Assembly (NCBI GenBank): GCA_026261815.1
Contig: JAMPIT010000379.1
Location: 5,778,001-5,842,000, forward strand
Length of the DNA stretch: 64,000 nt
Direction: 5' to 3'
Source of the DNA: Monarcha castaneiventris obscurior
Taxonomy: Eukaryota > Chordata > Aves > Passeriformes > Monarchidae
Position numbers and translations under genes: made by a program. This document shows positions 12,425 through 25,784 of this stretch, in pieces. Below the pieces are notes generated by a model that saw only the letters and a program-made list of their open reading frames with translations, did not search any database and was not told the DNA's origin. How positions within the stretch are numbered: position 1 is the stretch's first letter; each line of letters opens with the position of its first letter.

Positions 12425-12912
12425 GAGCGCTCAGCTGGAGTTCTGTGTTCGGTTTGGAGCACTGCTGTTGAATAAAATGCTGAGCACTTTGGATATGGAG
12501 AAGAGGGCAGGAAAAGTGACCAACGATCCATAGGACATACTCCAGGGGGAAACCGTGAAAGCATTACGTTTTCTGAGCCTAAAGAAGAGCAGCCTTCTGA
12601 GGAGTGAGTGGGAGAAAGGCAGGTGTTCAAGCACAGATAGCCCAGTACAGACTGTTGCAAAGACTGGGCCAGTAATCTCTTCTCTGTGCCATGGACAAAG
12701 AGAAATGGATCTAAATTGAAACAAGGAAGATGAGAGAAACACTAGGGAAGTTTTATCCACAAAATACCTTGCCAGTGGATCATGTGGAGTCTCCATCCCT
12801 GGAAGTGTTAGGAATGACTTTAATAAACATGAACAAAGTGTCTCTGACTCTTATCTCCCAGTGGGAGGTGGATTACATATCTTTCCTGCCATCCCTGTGA
12901 TTTGGTGATACT
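12425..12912 (+). mobile_element. Old, decayed CR1-type LINE fragment (3' part)
   Basis: Conceptual translation, with frame changes and stops, follows the C-terminal end of CR1 ORF2. It shows a LEFCV.FG-like stretch near 12435, an L.FLSLKK-like stretch near 12575 (the CR1 'LGLFSLEKRR' motif), and a 'VESPSLEVL'-like stretch near 12790. The segment ends in gtgggaggtggattacatat followed by a 'ccctgtgattt' tail at 12889-12904, matching the usual CR1 3' untranslated layout. It is 5'-truncated, as most CR1 copies are, and much more diverged than the copies at 25.8, 28.8 and 46 kb, so it is an older insertion. It codes for nothing now. Confidence 0.7.
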
Positions 12913-15900
12913 GGTGATAATACTGCTCATGGAATTATTTTAGTGACAGACATTCTTTCTAAATTCTGGTTGCAGAGATCTCTCTGCAGAGTGGAATGTT
13001 TTTTGCTGAGGTGCAGGAGGCACTTAATCATCATATAATTTCCTCATTTTGAAATGTTCCTTAGATAAGGCATAAACAGCTGGCTTTGCATTTCAGCTTG
13101 AATATCATTGTCCTGAAATACTTGGGGACCTCACTTTGTCAGCTGGCACTTGACAGTCCATCCTAAATCTGAAACATGTAATTGGATTCTTCTGATGAAA
13201 TCCGAGTTTCCTTTGAAGTCACGGGGTTTCATAGGGTAAAAATTTCACACTGAGGACAGAGTGATGTCCACTTGTATGTGCTTAGCTTTACTGTCCTAGG
13301 CAGGCCTGTTGGATACAGGGGAGTGGGTTGTAAGAGCATGTAACCTTTGCTATGACAAACATTTGGCTGCAGAAGAAGGCCTTTGGAGTTCTTGTGTGGG
13401 TGAGTGAGAGCTAGGCATTATACGAGGTGAATTAATTTATTTTTCTTTTTTTTGGATAATGTGAACAAAACTAATTTACACCATCTGTTCTGAAATAGTA
13501 GAAAAGCAACATCCTTTTTTTTTGCTTATTGTTTCTTTTGATAATACTTTAGGCACTGTGTATTCTCTTTAATGTAATTTCTTCCCTTTTTCTCATTGAG
13601 GAGAAGGGTGTTCTCCCCCCAAATGTATTTTTATTGCCAGTGGCCTTTAGTTTGCATTTAGTATTCAGGCAACTATAGCTGCAAGTTGAATGTTTCTCCA
13701 GCTTCTGGATAATCCCTCCTGATGAAATGCATGCAGAGAAGTCTCCAGGTACAATGAATTGGAGACGTTTCATTGGAAATACTCTGGCTTTGTTTATGCC
13801 AGTACTAATTCAGAGCAAGTTTCCTGGTCACAGATTTAGAGTAGGTGATAGTCAGAACGTCATCCTAAAAAAGACATCGCATTGATGTAGAAGCTCAGTG
13901 TCAGTCTCAGAGCTGAGAGTTAAATTTTTGTGCCTCATAATGTGTTGCTGCGTTTCACATCCAGATTTCTTTGCAGGCTTTTCTTAACTGTGCCACGATG
14001 TGCCATATGTAGGAATTGCATGTGTATACCTAAGGCTAAAATAAGCCCACAAGAAAGCACAAACCCCAGACTTTAGGACCACCAATACATCAGTTGTTAA
14101 TAACCTTACAATGTTATTATGCTAACGCTAGAAACATAATTAAATTGGAATGATTTTAAACTGCCATTAGAGGGAAGAAGACGGAGGAAAACAGTTTCAT
14201 CCTCACAACATCATGTTTTCATTGACCTACTTAGAGTAGGGAAGAAAATGTGTCCCTTCCCATTACAGCAGAGTAGGTTTGTTCAGCAATTTTATAATGC
14301 AACTGCACAAGAGAAGACTGGATTTCCTAACCACTCCAGGAGGATTTGGAAAGGAGAGTAATGTTATTTCACACACTTACGACTAAGATGTGTAAGTTCC
14401 TGTCCAAGCTATAATGTTATTAGTTTAATCAATTTGGCAGAAAGTGCTTAGAGTAAAAAAAAAAAAAAAAAAGACTTGTATTCAAAGGTGAGAGGAAAAG
14501 GGCAGTGCTTGGGCTGCAGCTGTGCAGAGGGACCTTCAGTGGGCGATTACATTTCCTTTGTCTTCATCTTCCCTGTTTCAAAGCCTTTGGGACCTCTGGG
14601 CTGGAAGTGGAGGAGTCCTGAATGTGGGTGCGAGGTACATCTCTGCACATCCAGCACCCCTGCCCACTCCACCAAGCAGGGAGCCACGGCTGCAGCTAAA
14701 GCAGCTCCAGAGAAAAATCCTGAGTGCCCTTCCTCCTCCACAGCTGTGCCACAAGCATGGAGTGAGATGCAGGTGTCTGGGTTACTCCAGCCACGGGGGA
14801 TGGCAGTGCTTATGGGGTAGGCAGCCTGTGGGGTTTGGGGTGCAGCCCTCCGCCTTTAGACTTGGGCATTATTGTGATATTAAATGTTTGCTGTCTTGTG
14901 CCTGAGTTAATAAACCATCTTTATCTGAAAATAAGCACCTGCGGCTAGTCCTTTCTAGGCTGCTCAGGTCACATTCCTCCACAAGGTGTTGTTGGTAATT
15001 TAGTATTGTCAGAGGCATTAGTCACTGCCATAGTAGCTTAATAATGCACGGTAGGAGCCAGCTGGTAATTAACAAATTAGAGATATCATCTGCATTTTCC
15101 TCAAATATTTCAGATGTAGCAAAAATAATTAAAAGGAGAGCGCTTTGGGTGTTTAAAGCTGTTACGTATATTTAAAACATCTCGCCATGTTAGGAAATTA
15201 TTCATTGTTTTAAAGGACTGCTAGGCCTCATCTTGCTGCTGTCCCAGGATTCAGTAATTCACACTGAAGAGTTGTGAAGTAGGGAAAGGGCCAGACTCCT
15301 GTCTTTTTCTTTAACGCTTTAATTCTGCATCATTTAGCAAATTCATGCCAGTGCCCGACTTCTGTGCCTGTTTTTAGGAGTGGCATGACTTTGTAGGTCT
15401 CAGCTGCTCTTAAGTTGCTTGCATATTAGAAGTGTCTTGAATTGGAAGGTTATGTTTATGTGTGTGTGATGGAAAGACGAAATTGGCTCGTAATTGAAGC
15501 TAAGGAGAGAAAAAGTTAACACAAATTATATGAAACTGCAACACTGGGACAGACACCACAGTATGAATGAAGGTGATGATGGGTTTCATTATGTAGTGTA
15601 ACTAAAATATGCTGGTATGCACAAGCTTGCTTTAACTCACTTGGCATCTCCACATTTTATCACCAGATGGTGACCAGCAGTTTCAAAGTGAGATGCTCTT
15701 AATTACCTATGTGTGATGGGTGAGCAATAGTATACTTTGATACGTCTCCCATCCGTGCTGCTTCAGCCCAGCACTCCTTGATCCTCCCGCAGCCTGGCTC
15801 CAGGACTCGGCTCTGAGTATCACAAGCCTTTGACTCTGCTTTTTCTCCGGGGCAGGATCTGATCTGAGCACTCTGAGGCAGACGAAGCAGGGAACAGAGC

Positions 15901-18900
15901 AAGAGATCGGAGGAGCATCATTTCTACGGGTAGGGTGCGGTGTTATCTGTCTTCATGGGGAGTGCTTGGGTACTGGCAGTGGCTTTAAGAAATACGATTT
16001 ATGTTTGAAAACATTCTTCTGGGAGATAAAAAAAAATGCTTCTGAAAATGTGGCTGGGTGCTTTTTGATACAAAGTGCAGAGTGTTTGTCAGACAGTAAG
16101 AGTTCGTGTTCAAGCTTTGAACTCACTGAACAGTTGTGAGCAGCTGTACTAAGTAATGAAAAGCAGGGAAGAACCTGCCCTATAATACCTTTGCTCTTTG
16201 CTACATTTAGTCACCTCCACATTGATGGAAGAGCACTGGGGATTTCAAAGCATGTTTTTCTGAAGCTTATAAAAGAAAAGGAATTCCATATGCAATTTCT
16301 GTTAAGATTTTTAGCCTCTTAGAGTCAGGCTGAGGCGTTTTGAGTGCTTCCTGATACCTTTTGCTACTAAAGCACAGAGGGTAGAGGTAGAAAAAGGCTG
16401 GTAAGTTATTCACACAACACTGTTTACAGTGTAGACTTGTTTTGTGCACCCTGAATTCTCTTTTGTTGTTCTGGGTGGCTTTTGCTTGGGGTCTTTCTGG
16501 TGGCTTTGTACTGACTGTTGCCTCAGCAGAAAACTTTCCCTGTTTGTACTGTGTAACAGTAGAGCATGGAAGTGCAGGCGACACTGAGTCCATAGCATGC
16601 AGACACGGTGAGAGTGATGCTGCTGACTGTACCCGGGCTGGGAGGGAGCTGACACCCGAGAGGGCAGGCAGGAACACAGGAACATGGGAGCCTTCACCTG
16701 CGATCCCGCAGCATGCTGAGAAGCGGCCTCGCATGCCCCAGCCTGGTGCCAGCAGCACTGCAGGCACGATTTGCACATTTCCTGCTCCCTCCACTGTCCA
16801 CACCAAGGAGCCTGTTGAATGCACTGCTTCCCTGGTTTTGTTGGTATTCCTGGGTTTCCCCCAGTGCAGTGCAAGGGCAGGGTATAGGGGTGGTCCTGCC
16901 TGGTTCTGTCCCAGGTCATGAGGTGGCGGCTTGGCACACACACGGGCCTGGTGGGGCTCCTGGCATCCACAGCCGAGACACGGCTGGACAGTCTCACCTG
17001 CATGTCTCTCCCAGTGACAGAACAGCATTTCCTAGTGCAGGAGCTGTTCCTGCAAGCAGGGCCTTGCAGTTCATCCAGGGATTACAAGGCACATCAAATT
17101 TTACTACAGTTTTCATCCCCCTGAAGCCCTTCATATACACAAACAATTACACAGACTTCATAATGATTATGGCCTCTTAAACTGCTGTATAAATATTGGT
17201 ACTACGTTTTTTAAATTATTTTTTAGCCTTGGTGTTAATTCAGTTCATGACCTTCACACTTCAGGTTTTAAAATGCCACTACATTCCATAGAAAACTAGA
17301 TTGCTGTTGAGAATGAAAATAACTACCATAGCAAGGGGAAAAAAAGTTTCATTTCTTCAGTCTGATACAGTTCATGTAATCAAGGAAGGTAGATGGTGTC
17401 TTTAATACCTGTCACTGCTTTGTACTGATCCTTTCAAAATATTTGGACACAAGTCATGGAGCTATCTGTTCACCTGGGAATGAAGAAAGATACTCAGTCT
17501 GAATGTCTTTAGTTGCTGCTTTTCTCACATTTCATTTTGGGTTAGTATTTCTGCAAAGAGGCTATACAGAAATCCCAGAGCAATTTAAGCCTCTAAGATT
17601 TCTCCATTCTGTAGTTTATTTTGACAAAATAATATCCATATAGCTCTGTATTAATGGATTATTGTGATACTTGGATATTGCATTCAAAACACTGCATTTC
17701 AATACAATTACTCAAAACCAAACTTCATATAGGTCAAATATATTATTTGCTGTGTGCCTTTTATTCCAAACAAATATATAACTTCTAACTGCGTAATTTT
17801 CTGGAAAAAAGGCCCCTTACTTTTGACACATTTTGTTCTGTGCTCTTTTCCTCCACTGTTTAAGTCAGAATTAGGCTGTCCTCTTCATATTTTATTTGAT
17901 ATTTGGGAAGCAATAAGCTAACCTGTGTGTTCTGTGTTCAGTCTGGATGAGTGAGTAGTTCCACAAAGACTGCTGCTCACTGGCTGATCACTGCACTGGC
18001 AATGTCCTTTTACTGTCAGAAATGCCAAAGCCCCCCAGCTGAACAATTTGGTTCCGAATGCAGATGGCTAAGCTGAAAAACCTTTTTTTTTTTCTAGTTT
18101 TTGGCACTGGTAAATGTGATTCAAGAGTCGCCACCAGGGTTGTAGGGGCAGTAGTAGAAGTTCTGAAGAAACTGCGAGGAACTTTGGTTGAATATGGGGG
18201 TGATCTGCTGTTAAGAGTTGTTCAATGCTCTACTTATTCCATGCTTACAATATTTCCTTTTACTTCTGACAGCAAAGCAAAATGTCACTCCCAGCCACTG
18301 CCTCAATGTCTTCCCTCACTTAAACAAAACAACAGGTGACTAGATCTTGAAGTGTCATATCTGACATATTTGGCAGTTGTTTTCTGCTTCTTGATGGTGC
18401 TGGAATATGAACTTGAGGTCATCACAGCTGCTCTGGCCACCTCTCTGCTCACTAGAATAAAGACTGCCTGGTTTAGTCATTACTATTTGCTGAGGCTGCT
18501 TTTACACGTGCATTTCCTCTGTTTAGAGGATCCCAGACTCTGCATGTAAAGGTCTGTGTTGGCATCTTGTAGTGGGAATTTCCCCGCCCATGGGAACCCA
18601 GGCTTGAATATGTATGTTTTTGAAGCAAATGGTTGTGGTGATACATGCAGGCTTATCTGCTCAGCCTTTTCATTTGAATGGAGTCTTCCACGATGAATTG
18701 GCAGGATGAAAAATTCAGTCCATCCTGTTTAGAATTGCACATGTTTATTCAGTCCTTTGTTAAAGCTGGTGCTGTTATTCATGCACGATTTTTGCTTCCA
18801 TGTAAGTTTTATTATACTTTGATCTCCTGTAGCACCCAACAAACTTTAAAACCACTTACCCAGAAACCATTGTTTCACTGCAATTATAAAAGAACATGCA

Positions 18901-19446
18901 TATGAATCACAAATGAGAATATTACCCAACAAGATATTCCTAGAAACAGGAGAGCACTTACATGCTATACAACACATTAAGCATTTATAAGGAGTCAATT
19001 ATTAAAATGATTTTTTTTTAATACTGTGGATGTGAGGATGTGAAAAGCCTGTTCACTGAGGATGTTTGTGGGCTTTTGAAACTTTCTTAAGTTTCCATCC
19101 TCACATTCTTGTCACAGGTTTGAAAAGCAAAAGCTCAGATATAGTAGTTTGGGTGACTCCGGGTTAAGGTACTTCTAGACTGAGTATATATGTATGCATG
19201 TGTATATACACATCCATGTGTACTAAGAGAAGTCCACAGTGTGCTTGGTGCTCCTTAATTTCTACAGGACTTCTCATGATCAAAGACTTTGTCTGCTGAG
19301 ACACTTTCACAGTCAGGATCTGTGGTCATCTGTGGTTACAAGCAGACCTCTCAAATGAACAGAAGTCTGATACATCCAGCCGAGTTATCATTTCTTCACA
19401 AGGCTTTATCCCGGGGTTGGCTTTAGACATACACACTTCAAATAAC
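12913..19446. other. Non-coding stretch
   Basis: There is no supportable exon. An A18 run lies at 14455-14472, a candidate conserved regulatory block at 15000-15240, and a GC-richer segment at 16440-17030 that gives overlapping frames of up to 253 codons on both strands. Those frames show no domain, signal peptide or splice-site logic and are treated as chance. Confidence 0.6.
15000..15240. promoter_or_regulatory. Candidate conserved enhancer block
   Basis: The block is dense in homeodomain-type cores: TTAATAATG (15039-15047), GGTAATTAAC (15064-15073), AAATTAG (15075-15081), ATAATTAAAA (15125-15134) and AAATTATTCATTG (15196-15208). The E-box CATCTG lies at 15088-15093 and CAGATG near 15111. 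The sequence has the even, repeat-free, AT-rich texture of vertebrate conserved non-coding elements. The call rests on motif density only; conservation cannot be judged here. Confidence 0.3.
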
Positions 19447-19645
19447 GGGAAGGGAAGGGAAGGGAAGGGAAGGGAAGGGAAGGGAAGGGAAGGGAAGGGA
19501 AGGGAAGGGAAGGGAAGGGAAGGGAAGGGAAGGGAAGGGAAGGGAGGGGAAGGGAAGGGAAGGGAAGGGAAGGGAAGGGAAGGGAAGGGAAGGGAAGGGA
19601 AGGGAAGGGAAGGGAAGCGAAGGGAAGGGGAGGGGAGGGGAAGGG
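19447..19645. repeat. (GGGAA)n pentanucleotide satellite, about 40 copies
   Basis: About 200 bases of GGGAA repeats are nearly perfect to 19616. Interruptions are one GGGAG unit near 19543-19548, a GCGAA at about 19616-19620, and GGGGA-type units at the 3' end (19627-19642). Each unit holds a GGG run and a GGAA core. The array is strictly purine on the + strand, so both G-quadruplex and triplex structures are possible. Frames reading Gly-Lys-Arg or Pro-Ser-Leu repeats are artefacts. Confidence 0.97.
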
Positions 19646-22600
19646 CAAGGCTTCAAGAAATCTTGTTTTGAATTGCCTGCATGAAGGTGTAGTGTCCCCA
19701 CTCCCCATTCAGACATAGGACATGTGTCTGGAGACAGCAACATGAGCTCCCCTCTGTCCCTTCCCCAGGCTGGTGGGATGTGCTCCCAACACCAGTCATG
19801 AGCTGCACAGCTCACTTAGCTCCACACTGTGCCCAGTGATGATGCAGATCATTTTAGCAACTGCTGAAGCTGAAACCAGCTCAGAGTTGCCTTATACCTG
19901 CACAGCTCAGGGAGGAAGCAGAGAAATTGGGGTCTGTCAGTCATGGCCCATGGAGACATTCCTGAGATGGTACATATTTGTGTTGAAAGCGGAGGAGTGG
20001 GAGACCTTTCCAGCACAGGGTCTGGTCTGACTCATGCTTTTGGAGCAGAAATATTATCATTAAGAATTCTGTCACCACTGGGCAGAGATGCAGAGCACTT
20101 TTCCCTGGGCATCTCTGCCTCTGCTCTCCTGCTTTAGAGGGGAAACAGGGCAAAGGGAAAGAGTGGCTGCAGAATGCAACTGTTTTGAAACAGCTTTCCA
20201 CTCCATTAGTAGAATGAAGGTACAGTCTGGGTCATTTAATTTCCCATGTTGATGTAGGCAACAAAGAGATATGTGTTGGGGAATTATTTGCCAGGTCTCA
20301 TAACTTATCTTTTCAATAAAGAGCAGGACATTCCAAATATTGCATGAAGTGGCAAAAGCAGCAGGAGAGAACAGATGAAACGCTTGAAAACTTTCTTTTT
20401 TAAGTGCTAAAGTTTGGGCAAAAGAAACTGCCATTTTTCTGGGAAGAAAAGTCTGTGCAACAAGTAAGTTGGTTCCCACCTAAATCCCTTCTACTTGTCA
20501 GGCTGGAAAATGCAGCAGTTGTGATTCCTGTAGCAGTATTTAAAATGACATGCATATTTAAATGAGTTTGTCTAGTGAAACTTGGCTAAAACTATCACAT
20601 CAGTGGGATGATACCATGCAAGCTTTACAATTTAAACCAAATCTCTTTTGGTTCTGATGCCATCCTCAGCCCCATTGTGATGAATACCCCAGGGGGTTCA
20701 CACTCTGTGCTTTCATAACATTCTGTAGTGATTCTTGTTTTTCTCCCATTTTCATGACCCCTCTGTAGGCCAAAGTGCTGCATGGATGTGCAGTTCACAG
20801 ACTCTCTGGTTGAGGAATGATAATAGAAAGGCATTCCCTCTCGTTTTCATCTGGCCAGCTGCATTCTTGAATAAACTGGATGGTGTGGTTGTGGGGCAGG
20901 GAGGGGAGATGGTCTTTGACAGAGACCAAAATGAAGGTATTCCAAGACGGCTTTGTGGTTTAGCTTTCCTCATGGGATCAAATCCCAAAAGAGATCAGAC
21001 TGTCTGAGTGTTAAGAAAGGAACGCCCCACTCTTCTGACAGCTACTGCCCTCTACCCTAATGGCTTTTTGGAAAGCACATCCATTCATTCATAAATGCAT
21101 TCCTTTTTCACTCATTAAATAACCCTGTTTATGCTCTAGAAATATTGGTGGCAGGAGACAGTGCATTACATACATAAACTTTCCATGGCTTTAAATGCAA
21201 TATTTCCTCTTGTTTTTGATTTTCAGAGATGTTGAGCATTTCTAACTCTGAAGGCCATGGAAAGTCCACATGGCAGTTACACATTACTCTCTTTACCAGG
21301 TATCTCCTGTTCTGTTTTCAGTGCCAGACCTTAATACTCTCAATTCAACCATTTCTTGAAGGTGAACTCCTTATCTTCAGTCTCCTGTTTATCAAATCTT
21401 GTACTTGTAATTTATCCTTGTTTTGTGCTGTCGTATGCATGATCCAGAACAACAGTTCTTTTGACCCTATAAAAAATTGATGGGTAGAATGGCTCAAAAA
21501 ATAATCTGCACTGGAAATCTTATTAAAAGTGAAATTCAACTAGTTATTACAAAATTGACAGTCCGATTCATTCGCCTGTCCAGGGAAGAATGGAAGGTCA
21601 GCTAAGATTTGAACCCTTGGTAAGGAAGTGTCACTTCATATTAGTGTAACAGGCACTCCAAAGATAGGATCACACATTACTGAAGGTAAGAGGTGCAAAA
21701 ACCCACTTACAGGCGTAAAAGCAACATCCTGTACAAGTATGGTTATTGAGTAGAACATTGGTATTACAATCTCTCAAATGACAGCTTTATCTGACTGTAA
21801 TTCATCATGAAGTTGAGTTTCTGGTGTGTCAGGGGTTCTCTTGACCTGATGCAAGAACTTTACAGCTTAACTTTATGACCTCAGGAAATTACATAGGCTA
21901 TCGCAATCCTAAATGTAGTCTTTCCCAGCCTGAAGATACTAAAATTTTTGTAATGTCCACTATTTATTACACAATGGAAACTTAAAAATTCTAAAACGTT
22001 CGTCTTTTTGTCGTAGCTCTCACACACAATCACATTGAAGTGTCTTAAGAACATATCACAAGCTACTTGTTTGTTGGTTTTTATTTTTGAGTTAACAGAA
22101 AGTAAGTCAGACTCTTACATCTTCACCAGTTTTCACTTCATTGGAGTTATTCTGAGAATTGTAAACAGTACATTCAGAAATTAGTTCCTAGGTGGGATCT
22201 TTTGTGTCCTACATGTGTCACCGCAGAAACATTTTAGGTCTGTCCAGTGAATTAGGAAGGGAGACTTAAGTGCCAAGTGCTCTTTGTAGTCACACAGATA
22301 GATGTGAGGTACAGTCCTGACCCCACTGTCATCACACGGCTCTGGAAACACTCATTTACTGCCTCAGAAGAAGGAACTATTTTGTTCCTCCTTCTCCAGA
22401 GGCTGGTTTGTGTGAAACCTGCTCCAGTTTTCCTTACAGCATGCTGATAGGATTGCCTGTTGCTTGTCCAGGGATCCTATTTCTTGCAGCTAATCTGAAC
22501 ATGCATCTCAGGTTTCTTTTCAATCTGCTGAAATACGACTGTGATAATTTTATCTCGACAGCCTGTGTGGCTCCACTCGAATTCAAGCGTCAGCCTGACT

Positions 22601-25600
22601 GGCTGTGGGTTTCAGGCACATGACCTTGGGAGAGGTACAGACTATTCATGTTGTGAAAGCCGTCTCTGTCAGGGCGATGTGCATGTGCATGTGTCTGGTA
22701 TAGCTTTGTAAGGACATGGCAGACACAAGAAATTGTCCTTCGGTGTCTCTCACTGGCCAGACTGGTCACAAAACAGTTTTACTGGACTTGTCCAGGTTCA
22801 GCTGGCAGCTCTGCCTGCTCTCTGCTTCCCTCCTGGTTTTGTTTTACTGCCTGTTTTCAGCTCAGTGGAGGGTAGTTGATAGTGTAGGCCGTGATAAATA
22901 AAATATGGAAATTCCTGACTATGTAATAGGTTGGTAGCACCACCAATTAGGAAAGTTGCCCAGCAGTTCCCATTATAGTACCCTATAGTTTTTCAGAGTA
23001 TTTGTAAAATTTTTAATGTTTGAACTGAAATTTTTCTAGCCAGCTGTTTTCCTCAGCCAGAGTATTTTAGCAAAAGTGATTCAGTAAGACTGAGAACAAG
23101 GCAGGCATAAAAATAAGTTGTGTTTCTTTATATTTAAAAAAAACCTTGGGTTATTTTCTTTGGTGTGCTTTAGTGTTCTGTTACATTGGAACAAGGATGT
23201 AAACTTCAGCAGAGCACATGACCTTTGCACAAGTAGTACTTCTCTTATTTGTCCCTGTGGAAATCTGCCCGCATTTGGCCTATGCAGTAGCCTTCAGGGG
23301 AAAACAAGTCCAGAGCAGCTTATCCATGCTTAGAACTGGCTGCAGATGAAGATCATTGATGGAACCAGTCTCTGCAGGTGCTGGAGAGCCTCCAAGTGTG
23401 CTCGTGGCACCCAAGTTGTTCTTGGTCCTTGAGCAGTTGTCAAGGTTTCTGCTGTATTTGTCTTCACGTGGCTTTGGGCACACAAGTGTGTACTGAGAAG
23501 TCAAATACTGTACTGTAAGTCTTGCACACACTGAGGGCAATGCTGCAGCTTCACAGGCAGCCTGAACTTTGGCATCTCCAGTCTCCTAAACACCGAGGCT
23601 GCTGAAGCAAACTAACACACAGCATTCTTGTTACTGAATTCCTCAGCAATAATTCTGCATATAGTGTGGCATTGTCCTTGTTTTGTGGAGTAAAGGTGGC
23701 AGAACCTCCAATTTCTTTGTAGTAGTTACACTGCTTAGCATTCAAAACAACCTTGATCGAGGATCCCAAAGGATACTGGGCTTCCCCATCTTTCTCACAC
23801 GAGGTATACCTAGCATCTATGCTTCTGGCAGCATTCCGGTAGGACAGGCAGGGAGCAGGAGAGGGATTCTTCTTGTTCTTGGACAGCACTGTCTCAGGGG
23901 AAAGAAACTGGCTTACATTCTAAGTTCATTTCCATTTTGGTTTATGAAGCACTGCTTTTCAAAACGTCTGGGTTTTACCATACTTCCATACTTAGCTAAA
24001 CAGATGTCAGAGGGAAAAAGACAAACAAAAGGAAAATAAATATGTGAGTATTTTGAAACCTTTGTTATGGTGCACTGGCCAATACTAAGCAGAAAATAAT
24101 CCTGTCATCAGTGTGTTTGATATTAGGGTTACACCTCTGCTCAGTTCTGCATTTTTTGTTGTTGCTGTTCATTTTTAGCAATGTCCCTTTTCTTCAGAAA
24201 GAGCCTTTTGATTCCATGTCTGTTTTGTTCAGTTTGGTCAAATGAATGTTATTTCCTACTTAGTAAATGCCCCATGCTTGCTGTATTATATTCACATGAG
24301 TAGATTTGCTTAAGATCAATGTGAGTGTTTCATAGTGGGGTTTAGCAAAGAGTTAATATTTTTTACCAAGCTGCATAATACTTCTGGATATATTTCTCTA
24401 TTGATCCTCCAATCCTCTTATGTCTGCCTAAATAAGTTCTTTATGATGGAAAATAACTTTGCAATTTATAATGCTGTGAGATCACTTTCCCCTCAAAAGA
24501 TCATCTTTATATAGTCCTTCCTCCTTTCAGACTCACTGCTCCTGCTTCAGTTTCCTTTCTGGTAGTAATGGTTTAAGGATAAATAATAAGCAGAGTTTGC
24601 AGGAAATCGTGTTTTTTACAAACTCAACTTGTACATGATGAAAACGCTAACAGAATTCTGGCAAATGGGAGTTGTAGAATCTTAAAGAGATGCATAAATC
24701 AACAGGTCCTCTCCCCAGTTGTGTGTAATAACAAGGCTTTGATATTTTTTCTGATCTCCTTCATAAGATTTTCAGTGTTTGCTTGTCATGGATTTCACTT
24801 CACTAGACCCCATGTTTCTTGACTGCTTGATGAGAAATGCCTGGCCAAGGCATGAAGAGCATGGAGAGAGTATGAGTATGTCTCAGTGACTCCACTCTAC
24901 AGTTTCCAAAGTTACAAAATAATTCATCAACTGGACAACTAAAAGTACCATAGTTGAGTGGTTCATTAAAGACATGACCTTTTATTAATGTGAGGCAGAT
25001 TTTCCCGCTACAGGGGAATACATGTGTGGAAACAAGTAAAAAGAAGACATCCTGCATCCCAGCAATTTATTCCAGACAAAGGTTGCCTTCCTGACGTCTT
25101 CAGGGAAAGTGTCAGTTTCACAAACTTTAATTTGTGTTGTGACCCACAGGCCTTGGTATAGCAACGTATCAAGGGGCTCAGAAAGCTGTGCTGAACTCAG
25201 TCATTATTTTAACTTAAATCCTACCTGAATAAATGGATTACCAGCTGCTTAGACAAAAATATTTCAATTAAGGCAGGAGAGTAACTGGTGAATTCCGTGG
25301 ATAAACATTTTTCCCATGTAATAATGCAGGAAAATTGTTAACTTGATGTTACAAAAAGGAAGGGTTCTGAACAGCACGAGCTGATGTGCAGATACGAGGA
25401 ACTCTGAGTTTATACTGCTGTTGCAAGTGGTTTCGTGTGTGCAGAAATAACTGCTGTGCAGGCCAGGCTGGGTGCCAGAGTCATCTTCTCTGCTTGTATG
25501 GTGCTGAGGTTGCCAGCGCTTACCCTAAAACTGACGTAGCTGTTGGCATAAGCTGAGACTCACAGTGTTCACTCTGATGTCTGAAATATAATGCAGTGTA

Positions 25601-25784
25601 TAGGCGACGTCGGTACAAAAGGAGAAGCCGAGATACAAATCTTCATGTCTCCGATGAGAAGTAGCAGCTGGGTGTTTGCTGGAGGCCAGAGAGCGGAATG
25701 GGAGATCAGAGCACAAGCAGGATTTTTCTGTTGGTGTCCTGCCACTTCCCAGTCCTCTGACCAGAGCCTTACCACAGCATTGAG
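19646..25784. other. Non-coding stretch
   Basis: I recognise no gene or repeat family. The open frames (up to about 135 codons) overlap on both strands without motifs. A sequence resembling a reversed tRNA B box near 21607 was examined and rejected. Confidence 0.65.

Noticed and set aside
14455..14472. Poly-A tail of a processed pseudogene
   Set aside because: No coding-like sequence or polyadenylation signal in register upstream. It is just an A18 run.
16267..17180. Frames of 253 and 197 codons (-) and 159 and 155 codons (+)
   Set aside because: Four mutually overlapping frames without recognisable domains or start context. GC-richer non-coding DNA.
19406..19815. Pro-Ser-Leu and Gly-Lys-Arg repeat proteins
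   Set aside because: Direct translation of the GGGAA array.
21590..21670. tRNA gene or tRNA-derived SINE on the minus strand
   Set aside because: Only a B-box-like 'gatttgaaccc' is present; no A box at the right distance and no cloverleaf could be drawn.
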